From NCBI RefSeq assembly GCF_004366035.1, contig NZ_SOEE01000006.1, positions 310,001 through 374,000 of the forward strand: a DNA stretch of 64,000 nucleotides, written 5' to 3'. The notes beneath the pieces are model-generated. The model saw nothing but the letters and a program-made list of their open reading frames with translations. It had not been told where the DNA came from and did not search any database. The translations under genes and the position numbers were made by a program. The DNA comes from Cytobacillus oceanisediminis. GTDB lineage: Bacteria > Bacillota > Bacilli > Bacillales > Cytobacillaceae. Each line of letters opens with the position of its first letter. Within the stretch, counting starts at the first letter, position 1. Of the stretch, positions 54,046-62,503 are shown one piece after another.

Positions 54046-54714
54046 CTATAAAATGACATTCTTTTCTTTAGCTTCTTTTAGCCAATCCGGGAATTCATTC
54101 AACAAGAGGTCATAAAGTTCGTTATCAGAAATGGTCTCGATATTTTTAATGTGGAAAAAGTTTGCGTTATCGATATAGCGGCCATCCATTTCATCCAACT
54201 TTTCCAGTACTTCAAAGTTTGAATCGCCTATGCCGACAAACTGCCAAAATAATGGTTTATCGGATGATGCTGCAACCGGTTTTTTGATCGTTCTTTTACA
54301 GCCTCCATCATTAATGAAAACAATGAAGGCAGGGTCTTTACTCCGATCTTCTGTGGTATATTTCTGAATGACATCCGCCATTACTGGCGGTTCATCATTT
54401 CTTCCGAATTTGTGAATCAGATCATTATTTATGATATATTGATCCACATATCCTTCAAAGTCATGTTCTGTTACCGGCTTCAACCTGGAAAATTCATTAT
54501 CATAGACCCAAATATCAAGTGCGCCGTCATCATCAAATTGGCTGGCAACTGCTAAGATTCTCTCCACAACCCTTTGGACAGTCCCGTTTTTATATAACTT
54601 GCGCATGGAGCCGGAAATGTCCAGAACAAGTCCTACCCTGGCAGTAACATTTGTCAGCTTCTTTTTCTCCAGGACAAGTCCTGCCGATTTTTTTAATAAA
54701 CTAATAGAGCTCAT
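54046..54714 (-). CDS. VWA-domain protein, TerF/TerY-like
   Basis: The product is 222 residues, a single von Willebrand A domain with the metal-ion site DISGSM (DxSxS), followed by a conserved aspartate in FINDGGCKRT. It matches the stand-alone VWA proteins found next to tellurite-resistance TerD genes, though no ter genes are here. Cytoplasmic. ATG 54714 has AAAGGGGG nine bases upstream. Function unknown; likely protein binding. Confidence 0.82.
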   Translation of the reverse strand: MSSISLLKKSAGLVLEKKKLTNVTARVGLVLDISGSMRKLYKNGTVQRVVERILAVASQFDDDGALDIWVYDNEFSRLKPVTEHDFEGYVDQYIINNDLIHKFGRNDEPPVMADVIQKYTTEDRSKDPAFIVFINDGGCKRTIKKPVAASSDKPLFWQFVGIGDSNFEVLEKLDEMDGRYIDNANFFHIKNIETISDNELYDLLLNEFPDWLKEAKEKNVIL

Positions 54715-54779
54715 TACTGTGAATCCCCCTTTAATCATATATCCAAAAATTTACCATACTGGGAGCCTATTAGCATTAT

Positions 54780-55841
54780 TTAATTTGAAAATTTCATAGC
54801 AAAGTCGATAAGCATTTTTTCATATAAATGAATGGAATGCGGCAGGACATATTCATTATCACCGTGCCAGTTCATGCCGGTTGGGCCAAACTCGATAGCT
54901 GGTATCCCGTAATTGGCAAAGAACACAGTATCAGCAGAACCATGCTGCCCAAAGAAAACAGCTTTGTCTTCTGTGTGCTTTTCAACAATAGGTTCAAGCA
55001 TCAAGATGAAAGGATTGTCTCTGGCTGTTACAAGCGGCTTGCTGAACATATTCATGATTATTTCTCCATCTGTGATATTTTCGATTTGTTTGATGATCTC
55101 TTCATGATCCTGTTCAGGCAAGTATCGGATATCATAGGACATTATACATTTTTCAGGCACCTTATTATAAACATCTCCTCCAGTTATTTTTGCCAGATTA
55201 ATCGAAGGCTGTGGAAAGAATTCAGATGCTTCTTTTGCAAAAGGCAATTTTAATAGTTTTTGATGTACTTCAAAAGCCTTTTCAATGGCATTGACTCCTT
55301 CCCATGGACGGCTGCCGTGGGCCGGATCTCCGTCTATCTGGATGTCCAGCCTGATAACTCCTTTCGCTTCCAGAGCAATTCCGAGCTGAGTCGGTTCAGA
55401 ACAAATGACAAAATCCCCGCGATACCCCTGTTCTGCTAAATACCCGGAACAATTAAAACCGCCGATTTCTTCATCTGATACAATTTGAAGCTGTATTTTT
55501 ACGCCAATTGGCTTATTGCGGAGTGCTTTTACTGCACACATCATGGCCGCAACCCCGGCTTTCATATCCGCTGCCCCGCGTCCATATATTTTATCCCGGA
55601 GTTCTACAGGAATGAACTGTTCATCCTTTCCTGAGACAACATCCACATGTCCATTAAAAATAACGGTTTGATCACCGCTTCCAATCTCACAGACTGTCAT
55701 TTTATAGCCATTATTTTCAATTATTCTAGAGGGAAGGTCGTGGCCTGACAGCCATTGATGGCAATATTCGATTGCCTGGTTTGCTCCTTCCTTTGAAGAG
55801 CTATTAATAGAAATGAGATCTTTCAGTAAGCTTTCAAGCAT
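54780..55841 (-). CDS. M20-family deacylase (ArgE/DapE-like)
   Basis: The product is 353 residues. FNGHVDVVSG, YGRGAADMKAGVAAMM, SDEEIGGFNCSG with the catalytic Glu and FGQHGSADTVFF give the complete two-zinc site; the dimerisation domain is in the middle. Candidates are acetylornithine deacetylase, succinyl-diaminopimelate desuccinylase or an aminoacylase; specificity cannot be told. AAAGGAGG precedes the ATG. It is 65 bases upstream of the VWA gene on the same strand. Confidence 0.85.
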   Translation of the reverse strand: MLESLLKDLISINSSSKEGANQAIEYCHQWLSGHDLPSRIIENNGYKMTVCEIGSGDQTVIFNGHVDVVSGKDEQFIPVELRDKIYGRGAADMKAGVAAMMCAVKALRNKPIGVKIQLQIVSDEEIGGFNCSGYLAEQGYRGDFVICSEPTQLGIALEAKGVIRLDIQIDGDPAHGSRPWEGVNAIEKAFEVHQKLLKLPFAKEASEFFPQPSINLAKITGGDVYNKVPEKCIMSYDIRYLPEQDHEEIIKQIENITDGEIIMNMFSKPLVTARDNPFILMLEPIVEKHTEDKAVFFGQHGSADTVFFANYGIPAIEFGPTGMNWHGDNEYVLPHSIHLYEKMLIDFAMKFSN

Positions 55842-55966
55842 GTGTCTAAGGTCCTCCTTTAATGCAGCAATTATTTTACACAGTACTATTCCTATTCCCG
55901 CTTTGTCGGAATGAAAACAGCCTGATCAATCATAGCCCGATATTTGTGAAGAATTGGTGAAGTGTA

Positions 55967-55995
55967 TTGCGAAAAGGAAAGGGAAGGAGTATATT
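55967..55995 (+). promoter_or_regulatory. Promoter of the DoxX gene
   Basis: TTGCGA (55967-55972) and TATATT (55990-55995) are separated by exactly 17 bases. The transcript would start near 56002, just before the first palindrome, leaving a leader of about 150 bases. Confidence 0.6.
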
Positions 55996-56010
55996 ATAAG
56001 TGAAGAGAGT

Positions 56011-56028
56011 TAGTGAAGTATTTCACAA
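56011..56028. promoter_or_regulatory. Rex/Fnr-like operator 1
   Basis: TAGTGAAGTATTTCACAA matches the Rex consensus TTGTGAA-N4-TTCACAA at all but one fixed position and sits just downstream of the predicted transcription start, as expected for repression. Confidence 0.65.
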
Positions 56029-56110
56029 GCGACTTCGCTGGAACAATCTTTCTTCTCAAGAGCTGGCCGGCTTTTAAATCCCCTGATAGGGAAAAATTTT
56101 TTAAGTGACT

Positions 56111-56128
56111 ATGTGAAATTATTCACAA
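56111..56128. promoter_or_regulatory. Rex/Fnr-like operator 2
   Basis: ATGTGAAATTATTCACAA again matches all but one fixed position of the Rex consensus and also fits TGTGA-N6-TCACA of Fnr. Its centre is exactly 100 bases from operator 1. Confidence 0.65.
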
Positions 56129-56150
56129 TAAAAACATGGAGATGATTATC

Positions 56151-56654
56151 ATGAAATGGTGGAAAACTCCTAAGGCAGCAGCCGTGTGGACAATATTAAG
56201 GGTTTGGCTTGGAATACAATGGCTTGAAGCTGGGTGGCATAAGGTAACAGAGGGATTTAACGCAGGCGGATTCATGCAGGGGGCCATAGCGCAAGCCGCT
56301 GGCGACCATCCGGCTGTGCAGGGCTGGTATGCGGGATTCCTGGAAAATGTAGCATTGCCAAACGCGGATTTATTCAGTACTTTAGTTGCATGGGGCGAAG
56401 TTCTTGTTGGAATTGGACTTATACTTGGAGCAGCGACCATTCCGGCATTAATCGCAGGAGCTTTCATGAATCTAAACTTCTTATTAGCAGGAACAACAAG
56501 CACTAACCCAATACTATATACAGCAGCAATCATCCTTCTATTTACAGGTGCAGGTGCTTACTACTGGGGTGTTGACAGATTCGCTATCCCTTATATTAAG
56601 ACAATGATGAAAGGCGGTCACGGAATAGGGAAAAAAGAAGCACACACTCACTGA
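56151..56654 (+). CDS. DoxX/DoxD-family membrane protein
   Basis: The product is 167 residues with four membrane segments. The N-terminus RVWLGIQWLEAGWHKVTEGF and LVAWGEVLVGIGLILG are typical of DoxX and of the DoxD large subunit of thiosulfate:quinone oxidoreductase. The C-terminus is basic and ends in EAHTH. ATG 56151 is chosen since GGAG lies ten bases upstream; ATG 56136 has none. Redox-type operators upstream fit a membrane redox role under low oxygen or high NADH. Confidence 0.85.
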   Translation: MKWWKTPKAAAVWTILRVWLGIQWLEAGWHKVTEGFNAGGFMQGAIAQAAGDHPAVQGWYAGFLENVALPNADLFSTLVAWGEVLVGIGLILGAATIPALIAGAFMNLNFLLAGTTSTNPILYTAAIILLFTGAGAYYWGVDRFAIPYIKTMMKGGHGIGKKEAHTH

Positions 56655-56666
56655 GAATAGATATAT

Positions 56667-56697
56667 AAAAGCAGGAACCTTATGTTCCTGCTTTTTT
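56667..56697 (+). terminator. Terminator after the DoxX gene
   Basis: AAAAGCAGGAAC and GTTCCTGCTTTT pair perfectly, followed by Ts. Confidence 0.9.
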
Positions 56698-56709
56698 TGT
56701 CCTTTAGGG

Positions 56710-56898
56710 CTAGCGTTTCTGTCTGCTTTTTGCCCGCTGATCAGCAGCCTTGGAACGTGCCATTGCCTCGAGATCATCATGATCGGCAAGTTCGCGGTTA
56801 AATTCTACGTCGATGCCGTCAGATTTCATGTTTTTTGGTACTTGTGGAAGTGATGATTTGTTTTTATCACGAGTTTTATGTCCATGTGCACGGCCCAT
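56710..56898 (-). CDS. yfhD: YfhD small protein
   Basis: The product is 62 residues, highly charged, starting MGRAHGHKTRDKNKSSLPQV and ending with a DQRAKSRQKR-like basic tail, matching YfhD of B. subtilis, a small protein of unknown role conserved in spore formers. AAAGGGG precedes the ATG. Confidence 0.85.
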   Translation of the reverse strand: MGRAHGHKTRDKNKSSLPQVPKNMKSDGIDVEFNRELADHDDLEAMARSKAADQRAKSRQKR

Positions 56899-56920
56899 TG
56901 TAAATAACCCCTTTCAGCAA

Positions 56921-56955
56921 TAAAGGTGCGGAAACTAAATGTTTCCGTACCTTTA
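56921..56955. terminator. Terminator between yfhE and yfhD
   Basis: TAAAGGTGCGGAAAC and GTTTCCGTACCTTTA form a long stem with flanking A/T. Confidence 0.8.
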
Positions 56956-56990
56956 TCATGTGCCATTAATAGGGCTGGTATGGGTGGAAA

Positions 56991-57116
56991 TTAATGTTTT
57001 GACTGTCTGCCTGCAAATCCGCCCGCTTTGTCAGCTGTTTTGAATTCTCTTGAATAAGTTACTTCCTGCATGCTTGATAAAGTGCTTTTGGATTTGTCTT
57101 TTTTCTTTTTGTCCAC
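56991..57116 (-). CDS. yfhE: YfhE small protein
   Basis: This 41-residue gene starts with GTG behind AAAGGATG. The product begins DKKKKDKSKSTLSSMQEVTY and ends GGFAGRQSKH, as YfhE. It is too small for automatic ORF lists but its order beside yfhD and yfhF is conserved. Function unknown. Confidence 0.85.
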   Translation of the reverse strand: MDKKKKDKSKSTLSSMQEVTYSREFKTADKAGGFAGRQSKH

Positions 57117-57189
57117 TTCGTATCATCCTTTCAGAATAAGGTTCACACTTCCCTTATTTTTCCCTTATTTGAAAAAAATGATACAAATT

Positions 57190-58095
57190 TCATTGATAAA
57201 TATCGCTGAGAGCTGCCTTTAAGTCTGGATATAAAAATTCATAACCGAATGACTGCAATTTTTCAGGAAGTACTTTTTGCCCCTCTAAAACCAGGGTACT
57301 CATCTCCCCAAGAGCTATTTTCAGAGCAAATCCAGGAGCAGGAATCCAGTGTGGGCGATTAAGGACTTCTCCAAGTATTTGTCCAAATTCCTTCATTGTC
57401 ACAGGGTAGGGCGATGTAAAATTCACAGGACCCTGAAGCTGTTCTTGTTCAATGCAAAAAAGGATTCCGTTTACGGCATCACCTAAATGAATCCAGGAAA
57501 CCAATTGACTGCCTGTTCCGACAGTCCCTCCGGCAAATAATTTATAAGGAAGGGCTATTCGCGGAAGAGCACCATCGTTTTTCTCAAGAATGATTCCAAA
57601 CCTGCAGAATACTGTCCTGACTTCAAATTCTTCTGCCTTGGATGCCTCTTCCTCCCAGCGTCTTACTGTTTCAGCCAAAAAATCAGTACCGCTTTTCCTG
57701 GAAGCTTCGGTGAAGGTTTCAACCTTTGAAGTGCCATAGTAACCAACGGCGCTGGCATTGATAAGTGTATACGGCTTTTCTTCAAGGCGGCTAATAATCC
57801 GGATAACTTCCTTAGTGGCTGTAATGCGGCTGTTTAATATTCGTTTTTTTCGTTCTTCCGTCCATCTTCCACTGTTAATGGACTCACCAGCCAGGTTGAT
57901 AAACACGTCAATGCTTTCCAGATTATCTTCCGGTGAATCATCATCGTTCAGCCATTGTACATAATACAGGTTTTTAGAATGCTGCTTATTAGATATATCT
58001 CTGGTTAGAATAAATATTTCATGTTTTTTCTCCAGTAATTTTTTCACCAAGGCGTTTCCAACAAAGCCAGTTCCGCCTGCGATGGCTATTCTCAT
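57190..58095 (-). CDS. yfhF: TIGR01777-family epimerase, YfhF
   Basis: The product is 301 residues, an extended SDR. IAIAGGTGFVGNALVKKLLE binds NAD(P); NLAGESINSGRWTEERKK and ASAVGYYGTS are the signature of TIGR01777 proteins, related to the cell-division inhibitor SulA-like annotations but of unproven function. ATG 58095 follows AAAGGGG. It diverges from recX over the second foldback repeat. Confidence 0.9.
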   Translation of the reverse strand: MRIAIAGGTGFVGNALVKKLLEKKHEIFILTRDISNKQHSKNLYYVQWLNDDDSPEDNLESIDVFINLAGESINSGRWTEERKKRILNSRITATKEVIRIISRLEEKPYTLINASAVGYYGTSKVETFTEASRKSGTDFLAETVRRWEEEASKAEEFEVRTVFCRFGIILEKNDGALPRIALPYKLFAGGTVGTGSQLVSWIHLGDAVNGILFCIEQEQLQGPVNFTSPYPVTMKEFGQILGEVLNRPHWIPAPGFALKIALGEMSTLVLEGQKVLPEKLQSFGYEFLYPDLKAALSDIYQ

Positions 58096-58202
58096 GGGAG
58101 ATTCCCCTTTCAAGTGGCAAATACTTTGTTACAGTTTACGACGTTTTAATTCAAAATCCTTTTTTTTGATAAGGTTGTTTTCGCAAGGTTTGTTGCTTTT
58201 TG

Positions 58203-58388
58203 TATATTATTTATTGAGTTGATTGGAAGGTACCGACACCCCTGCAGGAGTAGCGGGACAGGTGAGACCCCGCAGACGCGGAGCGTCGAGGATGCTCACC
58301 GCCCGCCCCGCGGAAAGCGAGCAGCCTGGAGCGGAAATCAACGGTTAACATGGATAGGCGCAAAACATCAATTTATACGAAAAGAGCC
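58203..58388. repeat. Foldback intergenic repeat, copy 2
   Basis: Left end TATTTATTGAGTTGATTG and right end GCCTGGAGCGGAAATCAACG plus ATTTATACGAAAAGAGCC match copy 1 at the window start. The middle is GC-rich, unlike the neighbourhood, and self-complementary: GGTGAG/CTCACC, CCCCGC/GCGGGG-type arms. It fills most of the 331-base gap upstream of recX and ends about 40 bases before its start codon. Confidence 0.8.
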
Positions 58389-58426
58389 TTTGGTTATGTT
58401 ACATTTAAGAAAAGAGGTGGAGAAAA

Positions 58427-59230
58427 ATGCCGATCATTACGAAAATCACATTTCAGAAAAAAAACACAGACCGCTACAATATATATATGGATTATGGGAA
58501 AGGTGAAGAATATGCATTTAGTGTGGATGAAGATGTGTTAATAAAACATCAGCTCAAAAAAGGAATGGAGCTGGATGAATTTTCACTAAATGAAATTGGC
58601 TATCAGGATGATATCCGGAAATCCTATAACATAGCTATTCAGTATTTATCCAGAAGGATGCGCTCAGAAACCGAAGTCCGCAAACATTTAGCTGGCAAAG
58701 AAGTTGAAGAACCGGTTATTCAGGAAGTTGTTCACAAATTGTATGATTACAAATTTTTGAACGATGAAGAATATGCAATTGCTTTTGTGCGTACACAAAT
58801 GAATACATCAGATAAAGGGAAAGGATTAATCCGCACTGAACTAAAGGAGAAAGGGATATCCCTTAAATTAATCGATGAGGCGCTGGAGGTGTATCCAAGG
58901 GAAGCTGAATTAAGTACAGCAATAAGGCTGTGTGAAAAGCATGCACAGAAATATGCCCGTGATTCATCAAAGATCCTCAAACAAAAACTGGAACAGATGT
59001 TAATGCGTAAAGGTTTTAATTTTGACATCATTCAAGAAGCAGTATCTGAAACGGAGATTGAAAAAGAAGAAGATGAAGAATTGGCTGCCCTAAAGTACCA
59101 AGCGGAAAAAGCCAAAAGGAAATATGCTAACCTCCCTGAATTCGAATACAGGCAAAAAATGAAACAAGCCTTATTTAGAAAGGGATTTTCGTTCGATTTA
59201 ATTGATCAATATTTAAGTGAAGGAGAATAA
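58427..59230 (+). CDS. recX: Recombination regulator RecX
   Basis: The product is 267 residues, long as in Bacillus. RecX binds RecA filaments and modulates recombination. Three-helix repeats typical of the family are visible: YLSRRMRSETEVRKHLAGKE, LNDEEYAIAFVRTQMN, KQKLEQMLMRKGFNFDIIQE and KQALFRKGFSFDLIDQYL. GGTGGAG precedes the ATG. Conserved neighbour order with yfhF and yfhH. Confidence 0.94.
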   Translation: MPIITKITFQKKNTDRYNIYMDYGKGEEYAFSVDEDVLIKHQLKKGMELDEFSLNEIGYQDDIRKSYNIAIQYLSRRMRSETEVRKHLAGKEVEEPVIQEVVHKLYDYKFLNDEEYAIAFVRTQMNTSDKGKGLIRTELKEKGISLKLIDEALEVYPREAELSTAIRLCEKHAQKYARDSSKILKQKLEQMLMRKGFNFDIIQEAVSETEIEKEEDEELAALKYQAEKAKRKYANLPEFEYRQKMKQALFRKGFSFDLIDQYLSEGE

Positions 59231-59256
59231 CACATGGAAACCCATGTGTTATTTTT
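59226..59256. terminator. Terminator between recX and the SDR gene
   Basis: AATAACACATGG and CCATGTGTTATT form a perfect stem with a T-run; it overlaps the recX stop. Confidence 0.85.
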
Positions 59257-59920
59257 TAGATTCAATTACAATGGATTCTTCATCCAAATTATCCAGAATC
59301 ATTACTGCTACTTCTTCAGGAGAACGAAGCCTGGATTTGTCTTTGATATGGTCGCCTTCATCCCAGAAGGGGGTATCCATTCCGCCCATATAAACGGCTT
59401 TAACTTTAATATCCGTGTCTTCGAGTTCCTTCTGAAGGCTCTCTGTAAAACCTCTTACAGCAAACTTGCTTGCTGCATACACTGATTCATTAACTTTTCC
59501 TTTTAAGCCAGCTGTCGAAATGATATTCATCAGCAAGCCGCCGTTTTTTTCTTTAAAATAAGGCAGAACAGCCTGAGTCATATAAATAGTGCCCAGCACG
59601 TTTGTTTGAAGCATATCCTGTATTTCCTGCTCTCCAAGATGGTCTAATGGCCCAAAATGTCCAACTCCAGCATTGTTAATTAGGCCGTAAAGTTCATGGC
59701 TTTGGATTTGAGCCATCAAGCTGCTGATCTCCTGGAGCTTTGTAATATCTAATGAAAAGGATTGAGCGCTTCCGCCAGCTTCATGAATCTCCTTTTCCAC
59801 GCTTTGCAGTTTGTCCAAGGCCCTTCCTGTTAAAATAGTATGGAAGCCTTGTTTGGCAAATAATAAAGCAAGCTCTTTACCTAATCCGGACCCCGCGCCG
59901 GTAATGATGACAGACTTCAT
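59249..59920 (-). CDS. Short-chain dehydrogenase/reductase
   Basis: The product is 223 residues, a classical SDR: cofactor loop TGAGSGLGKEL, NNAGVGHFG, catalytic Ser in IISTAGLKG and Tyr-x3-Lys in VYAASKFAVRG. It resembles DltE/YqjQ-like or 3-oxoacyl-ACP-reductase-like enzymes; the substrate is not known. It is inserted between recX and yfhH relative to the B. subtilis order. Confidence 0.85.
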   Translation of the reverse strand: MKSVIITGAGSGLGKELALLFAKQGFHTILTGRALDKLQSVEKEIHEAGGSAQSFSLDITKLQEISSLMAQIQSHELYGLINNAGVGHFGPLDHLGEQEIQDMLQTNVLGTIYMTQAVLPYFKEKNGGLLMNIISTAGLKGKVNESVYAASKFAVRGFTESLQKELEDTDIKVKAVYMGGMDTPFWDEGDHIKDKSRLRSPEEVAVMILDNLDEESIVIESKK

Positions 59921-60147
59921 ATGTTTCGCTCCTTTGAAGGTCTTATAAACACCATCTTAACAAAAAAGTCCAGTACTTGCGAAATGGTATAAAAAACAAA
60001 TAGCAGGAGCCTTTTCTAAACAGGCATTTTCTCATATACTTAGTTATGTCAGAACGGAAATCAATGCACAATTAATAAACTGAACATAAATTTCAAGAAT
60101 TAACTAAAACAATATACGATTATCTAGAGAAAGTAAGAGGGATTAAT

Positions 60148-60477
60148 ATGCAGGAGAAAAGGTACAGTACAATGACTACGTATGAGCTTCAGCAAGAAAT
60201 TTCCAGCTTAAATGAAAAAGCAAGGAAAGCGGAACAGATGGGTATGGTAAATGAGTTTGCCGTTCTTGAGCGTAAAGTAATAATGGCGAAATCCTACCTG
60301 CTCAATCCTGATGATTTTTCCCCTGGAGAAATTTATGAAATCGACGGGGATCCCGGGGTTTACTTTAAAATTGAATATATGAATGGCGTGTTTGCCTGGG
60401 GATTCCGGCTAAATGGAAGCAAAGGTGAGGAAGCTTTGCCGATCTCCATGCTGAAAAAACTGGAAGAAAGAGGATGA
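60148..60477 (+). CDS. yfhH: YfhH (DUF1811) protein
   Basis: The product is 109 residues: MTTYELQQEISSLNEKARKA followed by a small SH3-like barrel (FSPGEIYEIDGDPGVYFKIE). This is DUF1811/YfhH, conserved downstream of recX in Bacillus; no function is known. AAGAGGG lies upstream. The preceding 59921-60147 gap contains a short degenerate piece similar to the right end of the foldback repeat (60055-60072). Confidence 0.9.
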   Translation: MQEKRYSTMTTYELQQEISSLNEKARKAEQMGMVNEFAVLERKVIMAKSYLLNPDDFSPGEIYEIDGDPGVYFKIEYMNGVFAWGFRLNGSKGEEALPISMLKKLEERG

Positions 60478-60500
60478 TGTAAACCATCCTCTTTCTGCTG

Positions 60501-60659
60501 TTACGAATTTTTGCGAATCTGCCGTTTTAAAATAATGAGGTCTTGAGTTTGCTGGGTCTCACCATTTACTTGTGAATGTGCACGTTTAGGCCTAAAGTGC
60601 GGTGAAGTAAATGGACTGGAATAAGGATTATCTCCAAAAAAGTTTTTGCTGTTTCCCAT
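60501..60659 (-). CDS. YpzG-like small protein
   Basis: This 52-residue gene has a strong AGGAGGG site before its ATG. The product begins MGNSKNFFGDNPYSSPFTSP and continues with KRAHSQVNGETQQTQDLIIL, the pattern of YpzG-type small proteins in Bacillus. Function unknown, possibly spore-associated given the adjacent sspK. Confidence 0.75.
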   Translation of the reverse strand: MGNSKNFFGDNPYSSPFTSPHFRPKRAHSQVNGETQQTQDLIILKRQIRKNS

Positions 60660-60679
60660 AACCAAGCCCTCCTCGTATT

Positions 60680-60850
60680 TTAAAATTCTGGTGTGTCACT
60701 TTCGCGGTTTGATGAAGCTCTCATTCGTTCCTGAGGGTGCGTATTAATTGTGCCATCAGCCCGGCGTGAAGCATATTCTGCTTTAGCCCGCGGCTCCCCC
60801 TCCAATTTTATATTGTTTTGATTTGGGAAATTTCTCGCTTTATTGCGCAT
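60680..60850 (-). CDS. sspK: Small acid-soluble spore protein K
   Basis: The product is 56 residues. [19 protein letters not shown] and [20 protein letters not shown] are specific for SspK, a minor spore core protein made under sigma-G. GGAGG precedes the ATG at 60850; the longer in-frame start has no site. Confirms a spore-forming host. Confidence 0.93.
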   Translation of the reverse strand: MRNKARNFPNQNNIKLEGEPRAKAEYASRRADGTINTHPQERMRASSNRESDTPEF

Positions 60851-60978
60851 AAGCAGCCTCCTAAACCGGAATAAGAGCGTGACCGGCAAATTTGCCAATC
60901 ACGTAATACTATTATTTGTTTTTTTCGGAAGGCTATGAAGGATACAGGTTATTAATAAATGGTAATGAGGTGACTTTT

Positions 60979-61248
60979 ATGAATGAGTACCAGCAAAAGC
61001 TTTATGAGCTTTTATTGAAAAAAAACAAAATGCTTTCAGCAAGCCAGGCCCAGACATGGATTGAGCTGCTCTGGGAAGATTTTGAAGCAACTTATGCTAA
61101 GGCTGGCAGAGAATATAAAGGTGCTGAAATGACAGAAAGAATCGTAAGTCAATGGGTAGAAAACCATGGAAGCAGGCTCCATGAATTTGTTGCTAATAAT
61201 CCTAAATACAAGAATTTGCTCGAACAGGACATAAAAAAGCTGAATTGA
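60979..61248 (+). CDS. yfhJ: YfhJ (WVELL family) protein
   Basis: The product is 89 residues, helical and acidic, containing AQTWIELLWEDFEATYAKAG and VSQWVENHG, the WVELL-family pattern of YfhJ. Function unknown. ATG 60979 follows GAGGTGAC. It converges with yfhP at a shared terminator. Confidence 0.88.
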   Translation: MNEYQQKLYELLLKKNKMLSASQAQTWIELLWEDFEATYAKAGREYKGAEMTERIVSQWVENHGSRLHEFVANNPKYKNLLEQDIKKLN

Positions 61249-61280
61249 AAACAGGCTGCCTATAATAGCAGCCTGTTTTC
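61247..61280. terminator. Bidirectional terminator between yfhJ and yfhP
   Basis: GAAAACAGGCTGC and GCAGCCTGTTTTC pair perfectly. Confidence 0.9.
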
Positions 61281-61281
61281 A

Positions 61282-62262
61282 TTAGCCAGGAATGATATCC
61301 AGTTTTTTTCGAAGTTTTTCCTCACTGAAAATCCAGCCTGTATAGGATGATTGAATGTTAAACTCCCGATCGAGCTGGACCACGGCTACAAATGGATAGT
61401 GTCCATTGCTCCGGTAGCGAAGGTCAATAAATCGAACTTCATAATAATCATCATATTCATCCACTTCCCAGCGGTAAACTGGTGAGAAGGACAGGAATGC
61501 TGATAGATTTTTATCTTTCTTCGCGGCTTCAATTACAGGTGTTTCAGGAACGGGAACGCGATTAAATTGATCGAGAATCCTCACATGGTTTTTTACAGCA
61601 CGCCCAACGAAAAATTGCTGCCTGCTCATCACGGCAACCCGCCATTGATTGAACCTCATGGTTGGGGCAATGATGATTTCTGTGGCATCGGGTATAATTA
61701 CTTTTACAGCTCTCAGTACACTTCTCTGAGCCGCAAATCGAAAAAGATAATACACCACGATAATGCCATATATAATTAAGAATGTATAACCAGGATGAGC
61801 CCCGAAGGCCCATATAAATAATCCTGCGACATGGATCCCAAAAATGAAAGGGTCAAATGTGTTAATAATTCCCAATGCTACCCATTTGGATGAAAAGGGC
61901 CGAAGTGCCTGTGTTCCATAAGCATTAAATATGTCTACAAAAACATGCAGGAAAACAGCCAAAAAAGTCCACAGCCATAAATGAAGCAAATCTGCTGAAG
62001 GAAAAAATGGGTAAACAACTGCAAGTATGGCAAGAGGCCAAAGCAGCACTGCCGGTATGGAGTGGGTAATTCCCCTGTGATTGCGAATATATACAGCATT
62101 ATTTCTTAGTTTTAAAACAGTATCTATATCTGGTATTTGTGAACCGACTATTGCTCCAATCATGACACTTGTTGCTGTAGCAGAACTCTCCGCAACAACG
62201 GGGTCAAGAGTGGCAATGCCGCCAATCGCCAGCCCCATAACTACATGTGTGCCGGTATCCAA
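61282..62262 (-). CDS. yfhP: YfhP membrane-bound metal-dependent hydrolase
   Basis: The product is 326 residues. MDTGTHVVMGLAIGG, SQIPDIDTV and RNHRGITHS are the conserved His/Asp motifs of the DUF457/YdjM membrane hydrolase family; four or five membrane segments follow and the C-terminal 150 residues are soluble. It is divergent to mutY, as in B. subtilis. The 241-base gap to mutY shows no other gene. Confidence 0.9.
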   Translation of the reverse strand: MDTGTHVVMGLAIGGIATLDPVVAESSATATSVMIGAIVGSQIPDIDTVLKLRNNAVYIRNHRGITHSIPAVLLWPLAILAVVYPFFPSADLLHLWLWTFLAVFLHVFVDIFNAYGTQALRPFSSKWVALGIINTFDPFIFGIHVAGLFIWAFGAHPGYTFLIIYGIIVVYYLFRFAAQRSVLRAVKVIIPDATEIIIAPTMRFNQWRVAVMSRQQFFVGRAVKNHVRILDQFNRVPVPETPVIEAAKKDKNLSAFLSFSPVYRWEVDEYDDYYEVRFIDLRYRSNGHYPFVAVVQLDREFNIQSSYTGWIFSEEKLRKKLDIIPG

Positions 62263-62503
62263 GAGGAAAATACCTCCTTCCTTGGGACATGGTCTAGTGT
62301 TTGATTTAATCTATAGCGGACTTGATGGCCGCTTTTTTAGTGTATCAGCAAATTTCTTGTTTTAACAGCTGAATATGGGTACCTTTAAGGGAGTTGCTTA
62401 AATTGAAAAAAATGTTTAATCATCAAGAATTAGGGATTAAAGAAGCGACTGTACTAATATATTCCCATATTTTCCGATTGTTTAACATCAGGAGGATTAA
62501 AAA

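Noticed and set aside
58219..58506. Plus-strand ORF reading through the foldback repeat
   Set aside because: Composition comes from the GC-rich repeat; it overlaps recX out of frame and lacks a ribosome site.
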